Below, piece by piece: positions 18,150 to 27,577 of a DNA stretch of 64,000 nt (position 1 is the stretch's first letter; every line of letters begins with the position of its first letter). The DNA is from Arthrobacter sp. 260 (GTDB taxonomy: Bacteria; Actinomycetota; Actinomycetes; Actinomycetales; Micrococcaceae): assembly GCF_013116745.1 (NCBI RefSeq), contig NZ_JABFOE010000014.1, forward strand, positions 48,425 through 112,424, written 5' to 3'. The notes beneath the pieces were generated by a model. The model saw nothing but the letters and a program-made list of their open reading frames with translations. It did not search any database and had not been told where the DNA came from. A program made the translations under genes and the position numbers.

Positions 18150-18232
18150 CGACTGCCGACCGCGGACGATCGAGATACCTACCGTGTCCCCGACACTGCC
18201 GCCGCCGCTCCGCCGCGGGTACTTCCGTCCGA

Positions 18233-18269
18233 CAGGAGACTGCTCCTGATTTCTGCTTCCCAGCAGAAA
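18233..18269 (+). terminator. Tandem hairpins, possible terminator
   Basis: CAGGAG/CTCCTG with an ACTG loop (18233-18248) is followed directly by TTTCTGCT/AGCAGAAA with a TCCC loop (18250-18269). They lie about 85 bp after the lipoprotein stop. There is no T-tract, so termination is only a suggestion. Confidence 0.3.
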
Positions 18270-18334
18270 GGTACCGCATCACGAAGCAGACACCGCCCCA
18301 GCATGGTCAAAAGGGGGTCGCAAACGACGCAGGG

Positions 18335-18862
18335 TTAGAGGGCGAGGGAACCTTCGACGATCTTCCCTGAGGGCTCCCGTAGATTCAGGTGGTCTGGTCG
18401 CGCGTACCGGGCGAGCCGGGCGAAGGCTTCGTTCATGTCGACGCCGTTCATCTGAGCAATTACAGCCTTCGCTTGTTCGATCAAGACTCGACTGTTCAAG
18501 GCGCGCTGCAACTGGTCGTTGACCAGGGTGCTTTCGCGGAGGGCTTGCTCGTGCAGCAGGCTAATCGTCGCCACATCGACGAGGGCCAGCCCGATGGCTG
18601 AGTCCTCATCGCTCAGCGCCCCCGTATTGCTGCCACACAATCCCATCGCTCCGATCATTCACTCTTGAACTCTCAAAGGAACTGTGTGCGCTGAAAGGAA
18701 CCCTTGCCTAAGCGCTGCTGAATAACGGGCACAATTCCAACTCCCGGGGCCAGCTGCCACAGACGATCTTGGAGACCTCAATCTATTCCCTGGGTTCCGA
18801 TTCACCGAGCGGCTTTCGCCGGTTCGGAGATGCGGGCGGAACTGCTGGATCAACTGCGCCAT
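18335..18862 (-). pseudogene. Decayed GAF-ANTAR regulator
   Basis: The 3' part (18335-18658) encodes 107 residues that match the end of a GAF domain (SDEDSAIGLALVDVATISLL) and an intact ANTAR RNA-binding domain (SRVLIEQAKAVIAQMNGVDM, then EAFARLARYAR). Immediately upstream and in the same frame, FLSAHTVPLRVQE is the preceding GAF strand, but it is separated by an in-frame TGA at 18659-18661. Further upstream the GAF part is broken by frame changes and no proper start exists. Full-length relatives are about 230-250 residues. A truncated ANTAR-only protein starting at ATG 18658 is conceivable but lacks a good ribosome-binding site. Confidence 0.7.
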
Positions 18863-19107
18863 CTACGGGCGCGACCGACGGGATGGTTTGAGAATCCCGC
18901 CTTCCGCCCCGCCACGCCATATTTCCCTCTTCTGGACATTGCCCTCACTATGCGATGACTCGCCCCAAGCCAGATCACCTCATTCGGGTGATGTTGCGCC
19001 GAAGTTGATCAGGCGAGGCTTGACGTGTTGCCGTATTGGGTCTGGTGATCGATCGGAGGCGAATCGCGCCTAATGAACCGTCTATTGCGGGTCCGCCCTA
19101 GGCACTT

Positions 19108-19770
19108 TTGTTGACCGCCCTCGGGCTGCTGATTCCCATCGCAGTAGCAGTCGCGATCAGCACAGTCCCAATCCTCGTCGGGATCGGATTGCTGCTCTCT
19201 GAAACCGGCAGCAGCTCACCAATCGCCTACCTGATTGGGTGGGTTACCGGTCTTTTTGCGGTTGCGGCGTTGTTCAGCCTCGGGCTCTCCGCCGCTTCCC
19301 CGGCGAATGCGCAGAGTTCCCTTCCATTCCTCGGCACCGCCGAAATCCTGATCGGGGTAGCACTGGGGACTTTTGGCATGACTATGATCTTTCGTAAGTC
19401 CACCCCCGGTACCACACCTTGGATTGACAGAATGTCCCGCATCGGACCGCTGCCTGCGGCAGGTGTGGGCATGGTTCTGAACCTTCGGCCAAAAGCATTG
19501 CTTCTAGCGGCGGCCGCAGGTTTAGCAATTGGAACTGCGCGTTTGACAGTCGCTGAAGCTGCCATCGCTTTGGCAACTTATACAGCCATCGGTTGTGTCA
19601 CCGTGGCAATACCCATCGTTCTGACTCTCGCTAGACCAGACGCTATGAAAGTGCGTCTCCGAGTGCTCCTCGGGTGGCTCCAACGCAACCAGAGAATAGT
19701 TACCGGAATCGTCCTGATAATGATCGGTGCAGTCGTACTTGGAAATGGATTGACCCACCTGGCGACCTGA
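19108..19770 (+). CDS. GAP-family (Sap-like) membrane protein
   Basis: A 220-residue hydrophobic protein with six predicted transmembrane helices. It resembles the actinobacterial GAP/Sap (sulfolipid-addressing protein) family within the LysE-like group. LIPIAVAVAISTVPILVGIG is the first helix with the usual Pro pair, and VGMVLNLRPKALLLAAAAG is the conserved middle helix with NxRPK. The start is TTG (19108, or the next TTG); no ATG fits and the ribosome-binding site is weak, so a truncated N-terminus is possible. It is followed after 182 bp by the ABC exporter operon. Related proteins are thought to export lipids or small solutes. Confidence 0.7.
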   Translation: MLTALGLLIPIAVAVAISTVPILVGIGLLLSETGSSSPIAYLIGWVTGLFAVAALFSLGLSAASPANAQSSLPFLGTAEILIGVALGTFGMTMIFRKSTPGTTPWIDRMSRIGPLPAAGVGMVLNLRPKALLLAAAAGLAIGTARLTVAEAAIALATYTAIGCVTVAIPIVLTLARPDAMKVRLRVLLGWLQRNQRIVTGIVLIMIGAVVLGNGLTHLAT

Positions 19771-19903
19771 GTGCGCCAAGAATGTTTCACCCAACTGGCT
19801 TCAAACGAGACTTTGATTGCTCCTAAGCGATGCGCAAGCGACACCTGTCTCCGATCTGTACTCCCCCGAAACCAACGACAAATACAGTCTAAGCATGTTA
19901 TTG

Positions 19904-19916
19904 TGCAGTCACTGCA
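19904..19916. promoter_or_regulatory. Palindrome TGCAGT-C-ACTGCA, candidate TetR operator
   Basis: A perfect 13-bp odd palindrome lies 37 bp upstream of the ABC exporter start, in the only intergenic region of the exporter/TetR operon. It is a plausible binding site for the TetR protein encoded at the end of this operon, which could then act as an autoregulatory repressor. This is inference from position and symmetry only. Confidence 0.4.
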
Positions 19917-19952
19917 TTTTTTATCCGGGGACCGGACTGAGAGTTCACAACA

Positions 19953-20660
19953 ATGACATCCACGCCGATCATCGATGCCAGGAATATCAGTAAAGCCTAC
20001 GGATCCGGGACAGGGCGGTTCGAGGCGCTCCGAGATGTCTCTCTCCGAGTGGACCAGGGTGAGAGTGTTGCCATCGTGGGTAAGAGTGGATCTGGAAAAT
20101 CCACGCTGATGCACATCATCGCGCTGCTTGATGTCCCTGACACAGGAACGGTTTTTTTCGCCGGTCAAGATGCGCTGTCGCTTCCCGCGAAGCAAATCAG
20201 CGAGGTTCGCAATAAGGAGTTCGGCTTCGTCTTCCAGCAGTTCTTCCTCACACCTGGTGCCTCGGTACTCGACAACGTCACCTTGCCTCTGAAAATAGCC
20301 GGTGTTTCGAGCAAGCTGCGGAAAGAACGCGGGCTGGCAGTCCTGAAACAGTTCGAACTCGCAGATAAAGCTTCGAATAGGGCCACGGACCTCTCAGGCG
20401 GTCAGAAGCAGCGCGTGGTGATCAGTCGGGCGGTGGTCAACAAACCGAGCGTCATCTTCGCCGATGAACCAACCGGCAACCTCGACAGTGCCACGGGAAA
20501 AGTGGTCGAGGACACGCTCTTTGATTTGAACCAAGACCTCGGAATCACGCTCGTCATTGTGACCCATGACGAGGACCTCGCGGCACGATGTGACCGCCAA
20601 GTCTTTGTGCACGACGGCGTCATAGTCTCCGAATCCCGCAAACCTGAGCACGCAGCATGA
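19953..20660 (+). CDS. ABC transporter ATP-binding protein (MacB/LolD type)
   Basis: A 235-residue ATPase with Walker A GKSGSGKST (43-51), signature LSGGQ (147-151) and Walker B VIFADEP (167-173). GFVFQQFFLTPGASVLDNV is the Q-loop region typical of the MacB/LolD/FtsE group. It energises the FtsX-type permease encoded immediately downstream, whose ATG overlaps its stop (ATGA). Such two-gene units mostly act as mechanotransmission exporters for peptides, lipids or drugs rather than importers. The downstream TetR gene suggests induction by a toxic compound. Confidence 0.92.
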   Translation: MTSTPIIDARNISKAYGSGTGRFEALRDVSLRVDQGESVAIVGKSGSGKSTLMHIIALLDVPDTGTVFFAGQDALSLPAKQISEVRNKEFGFVFQQFFLTPGASVLDNVTLPLKIAGVSSKLRKERGLAVLKQFELADKASNRATDLSGGQKQRVVISRAVVNKPSVIFADEPTGNLDSATGKVVEDTLFDLNQDLGITLVIVTHDEDLAARCDRQVFVHDGVIVSESRKPEHAA

Positions 20661-21952
20661 AAGCCACTGACCTGATCGGTTCCGCCGTTCGCAACACGTT
20701 CCGCAGCAAGCTCCGGACAACCCTCACCGTGCTTGCACTGTTCATCGGTGCGTTCACCTTGACCCTAACGACAGCAGCAGGCGCGGGAGTCACCGACTAC
20801 GTCACGAAGCAAGTGGCGAGCCTAGGCACAGATGATGTTTTCATCATCTCCCGCACCGCACCAACGTCAACTGACGGCCCCGTCCCGTACGACCCCGCCA
20901 CCTCAAGCGCATCCTCCGGCGCCGAAGGGACCAGCCTCCCGGGCGCAGGAGGAAGCGATCCCCTAACGGACGCCGACCTCGCCGAACTGGCAGGTATTGA
21001 CGGGATCCTCAGCGTGGACCCGGTCCAGGGCATCGCCATCGACTTCATCGAACTCGACGGCGGACCACAGTATGAGTTCAGCATCAACCCCACCTCCTCC
21101 ATCACGCAGGCTGATCTCCTAGCAGGAAAGCAGCTCACCCAAGACTCATCGACCAATGAAATAGTGATTCCCTCCAATTATGTGGAATCGCTTGGCTTCG
21201 CCGACGTTGAGGACGCCGTCGGCTCCACTGTCCAACTTGGTCTGACCGATTTACTCGGGGAGCACCACACGGTCGACGCCGTCGTCGTCGGCGTATCTCA
21301 GGACAGCCTCCTCGCCGCCGGCGCGGGCGCGAATCCTGCACTGGTTGCCGAAGCCGCGGACCTACAATCGGCACGGATCGACACCGGCCCGGCCCGTTAC
21401 CCCCTCGCCGTCGCCTACTTCGACCCGTCCCAATCTGTTGCGGGGATCGACGCGTTGCAGGCCGAGATCTCTGATGCAGGTTTCAGTGCTCAAACCGTTC
21501 AGGACCAACTCGGGGTCATCAAGACCGTCATCGATGGGATTGTCGGCGTCTTGAACGCCTTCGCTATCGTCGCGCTCATTGCTGCCGCGTTCGGGATCGT
21601 GAACACGTTGCTGATGAGCGTGCAGGAACGCACCCGCGAGATCGGCCTGATGAAAGCAATGGGAATGCGTGGCGGCAAAGTGTTCTCCCTCTTCAGCCTC
21701 GAAGCAGCGTTCATCGGGTTCCTCGGCAGTGCCATTGGAGTCATCACCGCCGTCGCGATCGGCACAGCGCTCAACTCAATCCTCAGCGCAGGTCCCCTCT
21801 CCGCCCTCCCCGGGTTGGAGATCCTGCTTTTCGAACCTTCAGCCATCATCGGGGTCATAACCCTAATCATGGCGATTGCCTTTGTGTCAGGCACGCTTCC
21901 TGCGAGCAGGGCCGCGCGAAAGAATCCCATCGACTCGCTACGCTACGAGTAA
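20657..21952 (+). CDS. FtsX-like ABC transporter permease
   Basis: A 431-residue MacB-type membrane protein. It has an N-terminal transmembrane helix (LTVLALFIGAFTLTLTTAAG), a large extracytoplasmic domain of about 230 residues with a Ser/Gly/Thr-rich linker, and three C-terminal helices with the conserved motif VQERTREIGLMKAMGMRGG that couples to the ATPase. It ends in the usual ASRAARKNPIDSLRYE. It is translationally coupled to the ATPase gene. Unlike MacB of Gram-negative bacteria the ATPase is a separate polypeptide. The substrate is unknown. Confidence 0.92.
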   Translation: MKATDLIGSAVRNTFRSKLRTTLTVLALFIGAFTLTLTTAAGAGVTDYVTKQVASLGTDDVFIISRTAPTSTDGPVPYDPATSSASSGAEGTSLPGAGGSDPLTDADLAELAGIDGILSVDPVQGIAIDFIELDGGPQYEFSINPTSSITQADLLAGKQLTQDSSTNEIVIPSNYVESLGFADVEDAVGSTVQLGLTDLLGEHHTVDAVVVGVSQDSLLAAGAGANPALVAEAADLQSARIDTGPARYPLAVAYFDPSQSVAGIDALQAEISDAGFSAQTVQDQLGVIKTVIDGIVGVLNAFAIVALIAAAFGIVNTLLMSVQERTREIGLMKAMGMRGGKVFSLFSLEAAFIGFLGSAIGVITAVAIGTALNSILSAGPLSALPGLEILLFEPSAIIGVITLIMAIAFVSGTLPASRAARKNPIDSLRYE

Positions 21953-22019
21953 TCGCATGATCCAATCGACCAGACCCGCCAATGCGCGAAGGGCGAACTC
22001 GTAGCAGGAGGAACCGCGC

Positions 22020-22655
22020 ATGATAGTCCCCAAAGAACCGGGACCGCGCCAACGTAAACAAGCAGCGACAGCGCTCACTATCGAACGGAGCGCCGTCGCT
22101 CTCGTGCTCGAACACGGTCTCGAAGCGGTCACCGTTGACATGATCTGCGCTGCCAGCCACGTATCCCAGCGCACCTTCTTCAACTATTACGGGACAAAGG
22201 ACGCGGCGATCCTCGGCACGGTCCCGGTCAGTCTCAACGAACAGAAGGTACGGGAATTCCTCGCTTCAGACTCCCCCGACCTCCTCGGGGATCTGTTGGA
22301 CCTTCTCGCCGCGCTCCTTCCCGGAGAAGGAACTGACCTGGAACTCGTCGCCTCGCGGATGAAGATCATCGCCCAGACATCGTCACTGATGCATAAGGAA
22401 ATGGAGCGGTTGTCAGCTATCCACGATGACGTCTGCAGCATCCTGTATCTTCGTTTGCGCCGACACGCTCAACCGGGGGAAACAGAAGACGCGATCCGGC
22501 AGCAGTGCACGCTAATTGCCCACCTCATCCCCGGCCTGGTGCGTTTCACGTTCGAACAACCACACAACGGCGCCACTCCCAGCGAGGCCGGCCCCACATC
22601 GCTCCTGACCGCGGCGTTGAAGAAGCTCATCCCACCGGACCAGCGAGCCGATTAA
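22020..22655 (+). CDS. TetR-family transcriptional regulator
   Basis: A 211-residue regulator with an N-terminal TetR HTH (VTVDMICAASHVSQRTFFNYY), a pattern with RTFFNYYGTKD that is common in the acyl/drug-responsive branch. A helical ligand domain follows. The ATG is preceded by AGGAGG with eight-base spacing, and the gene lies 67 bp after the permease, so it is probably the third gene of the exporter operon. It most likely represses that operon through the palindrome at 19904-19916. Confidence 0.88.
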   Translation: MIVPKEPGPRQRKQAATALTIERSAVALVLEHGLEAVTVDMICAASHVSQRTFFNYYGTKDAAILGTVPVSLNEQKVREFLASDSPDLLGDLLDLLAALLPGEGTDLELVASRMKIIAQTSSLMHKEMERLSAIHDDVCSILYLRLRRHAQPGETEDAIRQQCTLIAHLIPGLVRFTFEQPHNGATPSEAGPTSLLTAALKKLIPPDQRAD

Positions 22656-22670
22656 GCCTGAGCAGTACGG

Positions 22671-24245
22671 CTAGGGAATGTCGCTTCTCGCCGCGTCTTG
22701 CCGCAGGTCACGTGCGTCGTAATCCGTCAAGAACCCCTGGCGCTCAAGCGTCCGTGCACTGTTCTTCACAGCCTTCACATATGAACCGTGGTTCTTGTAC
22801 AGGCTGTCGATTGTGTTCTGCGGCAGGGGCCTTTCATACCCGGCGATGAAGCAGAACGATGCCCCGGTTGCCGTGCCGTACCAGGTGCTGGTGGGCGCGT
22901 CGAGGAACGGGGAACGCAGTCCGCCCTGGACGTTGCCGAACTCATCGAGCACTGGCGCTCCGTCGCGCACGAGGATTGGCTCGGCGCGTGGCGGGGCTAT
23001 GCCCTCGCGAACCCAGAGGTCGAGGTTTCGCAGCGCTGCGTTGAAGAAGATGGAGCTCGGGAACCTGCTGCGCGGCCCTTCGTTGCAGGACGCGGGTGGA
23101 ACGGCGCGGTCCGCCGCGATGATGTCCTCTGACGATGCAGAGAAGACCAGCTCGTCGGGTGTCGCGTGTCCGGCTCCGGCCATCTCGTAGTGACGGTACT
23201 GATCCCCCGGGGCGTCGCTGTCGGCCCGGCGGGATCCGATACCCGGGAGATAGTCGGACTGAGACATCATCCGCATGATAGGGACGCCGACGTCCTTGAA
23301 CTGGCGACGGACATCGGCGGCAGGCGGAGCGGGTTCGCACTGGTTCATAGGGTAGGCGCCAGCGAAAGCGCCTCCGGCGACGGCAACGATATATGCGTCA
23401 TAAATTGGGGCGCCGTCGGCCGCGACCACGAGTGGATTCACACCGTTGATGTAGTTGACAAGGAATCCGCCTGTCTGTGAGTACCCGAAGCCATATGCGT
23501 GCTCGACTCGTGTGGTTGGGGAACCATAGCGGAGCGGATTATCGGCGGTGTCGCTCTTCAGCCAGGCGCCGACCTGCGAATAAATGTCCCAGATGAGGCC
23601 GTTTTCAGTGGTCCTCGAGGAATCCGCGGCGACAGTGGCGCAGTTCCTGGGGTCGGTCAAGGGCAGTGGGTTTGCGAAGGACAGCGATGCATATCGCTCG
23701 GGGTCAAAGTTCTGCAGTGCCTGCACCGCGATGGGCTTCGCGGTGATACCTACCCAGGCGTCACCGTTCGCTACGACCTGCTCCTGCGTCATCGCCCAGC
23801 CGATGTTAAGGTCGAACAGGTTGCTCGGGTTGAGCATTTCGACGACGACGTTGCCGCTGAACTTCTGGCCCTTGGCGGGCTTTCGGACGAGCACACGGGT
23901 GGTGTAGGGAGCATCGGCGGTCCGGATCTGGGCCGGGCCCGCCGCGGGCCAGGTGTAGACGTTGGATGTGCCGCTGACCAGGTATTCCTCTTCCAAGTAG
24001 CCGAGCTTCGCCAAATCCTGGGGTACTTCCTGATGATCGGCAGCTCCGAATGGATAGGACTCAGCGGTGGATTTCAGAGGTCCCTCGACAGCACGGATCG
24101 CGGTCGAGGTGCCGAAAGAAGCGGCTGCGACAGGAGCAGGAACGAGTGCTGCGTCCTTCGCGAGTGCCGGACTGGTGGACAAACCGGCGCTGATAACGGC
24201 AAGACACACGGACAACAGGACTGATTTGCGAAAGAGGGTAGTCAT
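22671..24245 (-). CDS. Secreted alpha/beta-hydrolase domain-containing protein
   Basis: A 524-residue secreted protein. A signal peptide (MTTLFRKSVLLSVCLAVISA, cleavage likely after SPALA at residue 29) precedes a domain that resembles the 'alpha/beta hydrolase domain' family. VEMLNPSNLFDLNIGW is an early conserved block, GFGYSQTGGFLV supplies a GxSxxG-type nucleophile Ser, and a late GAGHATPDE supplies the His. It probably hydrolyses an ester outside the cell; the substrate is unknown. ATG 24245 is preferred to the GTG two codons upstream because AAGGAG lies five bases before it. It is convergent with the TetR gene (15-bp gap). Confidence 0.8.
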   Translation of the reverse strand: MTTLFRKSVLLSVCLAVISAGLSTSPALAKDAALVPAPVAAASFGTSTAIRAVEGPLKSTAESYPFGAADHQEVPQDLAKLGYLEEEYLVSGTSNVYTWPAAGPAQIRTADAPYTTRVLVRKPAKGQKFSGNVVVEMLNPSNLFDLNIGWAMTQEQVVANGDAWVGITAKPIAVQALQNFDPERYASLSFANPLPLTDPRNCATVAADSSRTTENGLIWDIYSQVGAWLKSDTADNPLRYGSPTTRVEHAYGFGYSQTGGFLVNYINGVNPLVVAADGAPIYDAYIVAVAGGAFAGAYPMNQCEPAPPAADVRRQFKDVGVPIMRMMSQSDYLPGIGSRRADSDAPGDQYRHYEMAGAGHATPDELVFSASSEDIIAADRAVPPASCNEGPRSRFPSSIFFNAALRNLDLWVREGIAPPRAEPILVRDGAPVLDEFGNVQGGLRSPFLDAPTSTWYGTATGASFCFIAGYERPLPQNTIDSLYKNHGSYVKAVKNSARTLERQGFLTDYDARDLRQDAARSDIP

Positions 24246-25196
24246 GGACACTCCTTATCAAGACCAGGCAACACTGCCCAGTCGGCCTCGCAGGGCACCG
24301 GCTTCGGCACCGGGCGCTCGTGCCCAAGCCGCTGAGCGAAGGCCGCGAGACCCCACACAGTATTAGGCGTGACGATCGCGGTCAAGGGTGACGTCGAGCA
24401 TCTGCAATACCCTGTAGAAGCGCTCTCGATTCGCCAACGTAGTGTGCGCCAGCCCATTCCTCGACACCGGCGTGACTACAGGCTCACTGCCACCGAAGAC
24501 GCATCTGGAGGGCTACACGCAAGCCCGGACCGGACCCTGACGTCAATCACCGCACACCTTCGTGATCCAACCGCCACACAACAGCTTTGGGACTGCCTGA
24601 ATTTTCGTCGACTCAGGCGCCCCGCCCGTGGCGGGCGGGTTCGGCTGACTGTTTCGCTCACCCTGGCAAGGCGCTGGGTGCCGGAGCTACCCCGAGACAA
24701 CTCCAGGCTGCGTCCCCTTGAGGAATCTGAGCATCTTCCGGAGCTGCCGGATGCCGCATCACCACTGTTTGTCGTTCTGGTCCCCCTTCATCGCTGAGCA
24801 GGGCCTCCGCGCAATCAGTGCGCGATGCGCCGGGAGCTGGGTCTTCAAGGCCCGCATCGTTGGCGACTACGCCGTCAACGGCACCACTCACCCGCGCGTC
24901 TGGTCCATCGGCGCCGGCCCCAAGGGGGACACCGGCAAATAACCCGCCGTTCCCCACCGAGCAACCTTGAAACCGCTGTGCCCGGGGAGCGTCTGCGGTC
25001 CGGAACCGCCGAACATCAGTAAGTCGAAGTCCGACGGTGATCACCCCGTCGAGGCGTTTGCGCAGGAGACGGGCCCGCCAGCGAACCGCGCCCGTAGCGG
25101 GGCACGACCGCCAAGCGGAATAGTCAGTCCCCGCCGCAGGTTGTCGTGATGGACAGACCGATTCCCCGCCCTACAGGAAAGCATCCAGTCACCACC
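24246..25196. other. Gene-free stretch
   Basis: These 950 bp contain no reading frame that I can link to a family. The longest frames are overlapping and Arg/Pro-rich. A GC hairpin with a 7-bp stem (CCCGCCC/GGGCGGG, 24621-24639) has no following T-tract. The stretch opens a decayed segment that extends to about 33 kb. Confidence 0.5.
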
Positions 25197-25805
25197 ATGA
25201 GCTCTTCACCCACGAACACCTTGTCCGAACTGCTAGCCGGCGCCGACGCCGCTGGACACGACCACGCAGCCACGGAGAAGAACAGCGGCCTGCAGCACAT
25301 CCACAACCACGCCACTGGGGCGGTCGTATGGTTTCCCACCTGGCAGAAGTTCCGCCTGACCAGCGACTGGGCGGGTGCCGTCGGCGAGCAGGAGGCCCGT
25401 CTCAACGCCGCCACGGCTGACGGAACGCCGCTCCAGGACGAAGCCTCCGCGTTGCTGGCGGATCGGCTTGAGAGCCTACTGGAACGGGCTGCCCAGTCCC
25501 CCGACGCCAATATTTTTGTCCAGGAGAACCTCACGGCCCACCTGACCGAGACCTGGGCCATCGCCGACGCCGCAGCGCGGACATCCGGCACCGGGCTCCC
25601 CGCGGGGACACCGCCAGCCGTCTTTTCGGACTACCCCTATCACGTGTACGCCCAGGACGGACGGGCATTCGCCACGGCGCTCTGGAATGATGTGATCGAC
25701 GCCCGACGCCACCGTGCCCTCGCCGAAGAGGCCGCCCGAAAGGCCCTAAAGCCGGTGTCCCGCAAGGCACTGAAGAACGCCGCAAGGAAGGCTGCGCGGC
25801 GCTAG
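25197..25805 (+). CDS. Hypothetical protein
   Basis: A protein of about 202 residues that I do not recognise. It is acidic and Ala-rich, with an aromatic motif (GAVVWFPTWQKFRLTSDW) near the N-terminal third. The C-terminal tail is Lys/Arg/Ala-rich with repeated KALK-type heptads (KALKPVSRKALKNAARKAAR), which looks like a basic nucleic-acid-binding helix. Starts at 25149 and 25197 are both in frame and neither has a good ribosome-binding site; the later one is used here. Codon use is normal for the window, so it is likely a real gene, but it is isolated among debris. Confidence 0.5.
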   Translation: MSSSPTNTLSELLAGADAAGHDHAATEKNSGLQHIHNHATGAVVWFPTWQKFRLTSDWAGAVGEQEARLNAATADGTPLQDEASALLADRLESLLERAAQSPDANIFVQENLTAHLTETWAIADAAARTSGTGLPAGTPPAVFSDYPYHVYAQDGRAFATALWNDVIDARRHRALAEEAARKALKPVSRKALKNAARKAARR

Positions 25806-25979
25806 CACGGCGAATGCGGGCCTGACACCGGAACCGGAACGTCACCGTCGAGCGCCCCTCGGCGCTTTCAGCAAGCGTTGCGCCTCGAACGGCACGGCCT
25901 TCTGGAACTGGGCGTCCTCGGAGGTGGATACGCTTGCCCGACGTGCGTGCACTCCTGCAGGCCCTAGTAATGGGGCAGG

Positions 25980-26099
25980 TCCCAGGTCCAAGGCCATCTG
26001 GATAGCTGCCGTCTCGCGCGCGGCGTTGCCGGGGTACTCACCCATTCCCCACGTTCCGATCCCGAGCACCGGGACAGCATCGCCGGACGGAAGAATATC
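25980..26099 (-). pseudogene. Aldo-keto reductase N-terminal remnant
   Basis: A minus-strand frame (25842-26441) contains, in about 40 residues, the N-terminus of an aldo-keto reductase: GDAVPVLGIGTWGMGEYPG, then AIQMALDLG. The catalytic Asp/Tyr/Lys/His and the rest of the barrel are absent. The same frame starts with a short hydrophobic leader (MQQLALILGLLLAAVVA) that looks like the first residues of an ion antiporter. The frame is therefore a fusion of fragments, not a gene. Confidence 0.55.
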
Positions 26100-26394
26100 T
26101 CGCGCATCGCAACTCCCGTCAGAAAATGCCCGCTCCCTTAGTGGGATGCACCGCGTCCCGTATTTCACGGCGGAACACAGCGGACCGCGCCGCCCCGGTT
26201 GTTCCGGATAAGGCGAAGCAGTGCACCGGCCGCCCGGCCACGAATCGCTTCGGCCGTATCCGCCGGGGGCGACGTTCTTCGCGGGCTCCAGGAGGTTGTG
26301 GTGGATGACAGTGATGTTTTCAGCAACCACCGCGGCGAGCAGCAGTCCGAGAATGAGTGCCAGCTGCTGCATGCGCCCACTTTCCCCGAATGGG

Positions 26395-27054
26395 CTAGGC
26401 CACCGCCTCCAAGGCTGCAGCGATGGGCTGGCTGCCGTCACGGAATCCGATAGTCCGACCGATTGCGGCGGGCAGCTCCAGGACGGCCGCAGCGACGAGG
26501 GCGACGTTGGCGCGGGCGGTTTCGGCAGCCTGCCAGGGCTCGTTGACGTGGACGTCTATCAGGCCGCTGCCCGGCTTTTCCGTGAGCGCGCCGGGGCCGA
26601 GGATGGTCCAGTCCAGGCTGGTGCCGCGCAGATAGGAGTCAGCGGCGGCCTTGGCCTCCGCGTAGTGGAAGAAAGGGTTGTCCGGGGGCACTCCGTGGTC
26701 CGGTCCGGCTCCAAGATAGGACACCATAACGTAGCGGCCGACGCCGGACTGGGCAGCAGCGTCCATCGAGCGGATCGCGGCGTCACGGTCCACGGCGTAG
26801 GTTCTCCCGGGGTTTCCGCCGCCGGCACCGGCCGACCATACGACGGCGTCGTGACCCGAGAGCGCCTCGGCGATTTCCGCCGTCGTCGCATTCGCCACGT
26901 CCAGGACGACTGGGGTGGCGCCGGTTGCCGCGACGTCGGACACGTGTTCGGGGTTGCGGAAGATGGCGGTGACCTCCCGCCCGTCCGCGGCCAGGACTTT
27001 GGAGAGTTCCCTGGCCACTTTTCCGTGGCCGCCGATGATTGCGATTCGGGTCAT
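26395..27054 (-). CDS. NAD(P)H-binding protein (atypical SDR)
   Basis: A 219-residue single-domain Rossmann protein of the NAD(P)H-binding (YwnB/NmrA-like) group. The N-terminal motif is IIGGHGKVARELSK (GxxGxxA). YVMVSYLGAG and a later Tyr in FHYAEAKAAADSYLR (YxxxK-like YAEAK) are also typical. It probably reduces or senses small quinone/flavin-type substrates. ATG 27054 is preferred because it starts directly with MTRIAIIGG; the upstream extension of 28 residues is Pro-rich and atypical. It stands alone in the decayed region but looks complete. Confidence 0.8.
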   Translation of the reverse strand: MTRIAIIGGHGKVARELSKVLAADGREVTAIFRNPEHVSDVAATGATPVVLDVANATTAEIAEALSGHDAVVWSAGAGGGNPGRTYAVDRDAAIRSMDAAAQSGVGRYVMVSYLGAGPDHGVPPDNPFFHYAEAKAAADSYLRGTSLDWTILGPGALTEKPGSGLIDVHVNEPWQAAETARANVALVAAAVLELPAAIGRTIGFRDGSQPIAAALEAVA

Positions 27055-27577
27055 AGACCCATTCTGTCCCACGTCCGGGCATTCCGGCACCCTTTGCGCT
27101 ATCAGATTCGGCGGCGTTGCCGGCGGTCTGGTGGCCAAAGTGATAGCGCAACCGGAGACAGCTGTGGCCCCCTGCCGAGGGTGCTCCAGTCGCGTGCAGG
27201 TCAGGGCCGCGAACGCGGTCCCGACCTGGCGGCCGGAGTAGCTCTAACACGCTGCCTTGGTGCGGGACAATGGCTTGTCCAGTGTCATGCATTACCCCTA
27301 AGGTCCGGCCTCAAAACGGAAGCAATCCCCCGACTGGGTCTCCCCAAAAAGGGCACGGCCAATTGAAAACCACCGTAATGCGAGCGAACAACCCGATCGA
27401 CGACCGAATTATCCCGAATGCCGTCAAAACGTCCGGCAGCTTTCGGGGCAACACCAGACAGCGACGCCGGCGACACCTCCCTGCGCGGTGGCGCCGAGCA
27501 GTAACTCGTCCACCGCCCTATTACAGCACCGGGCCGGGCCGGAATGGCTGCTCGGGCTAGGATGGCGCTAGGTGGCG
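27055..27577. other. Gene-free stretch
   Basis: Between the NAD(P)H-binding gene and the LLM oxidoreductase there are 520 bp with no supported gene. Only short frames in conflicting registers occur; no family motif or strong hairpin was found. Confidence 0.5.

Noticed and set aside
24658..25044. 128-codon minus-strand frame in the gene-free stretch
   Set aside because: No family motif, no ribosome-binding site, and composition like other antisense or non-coding frames.
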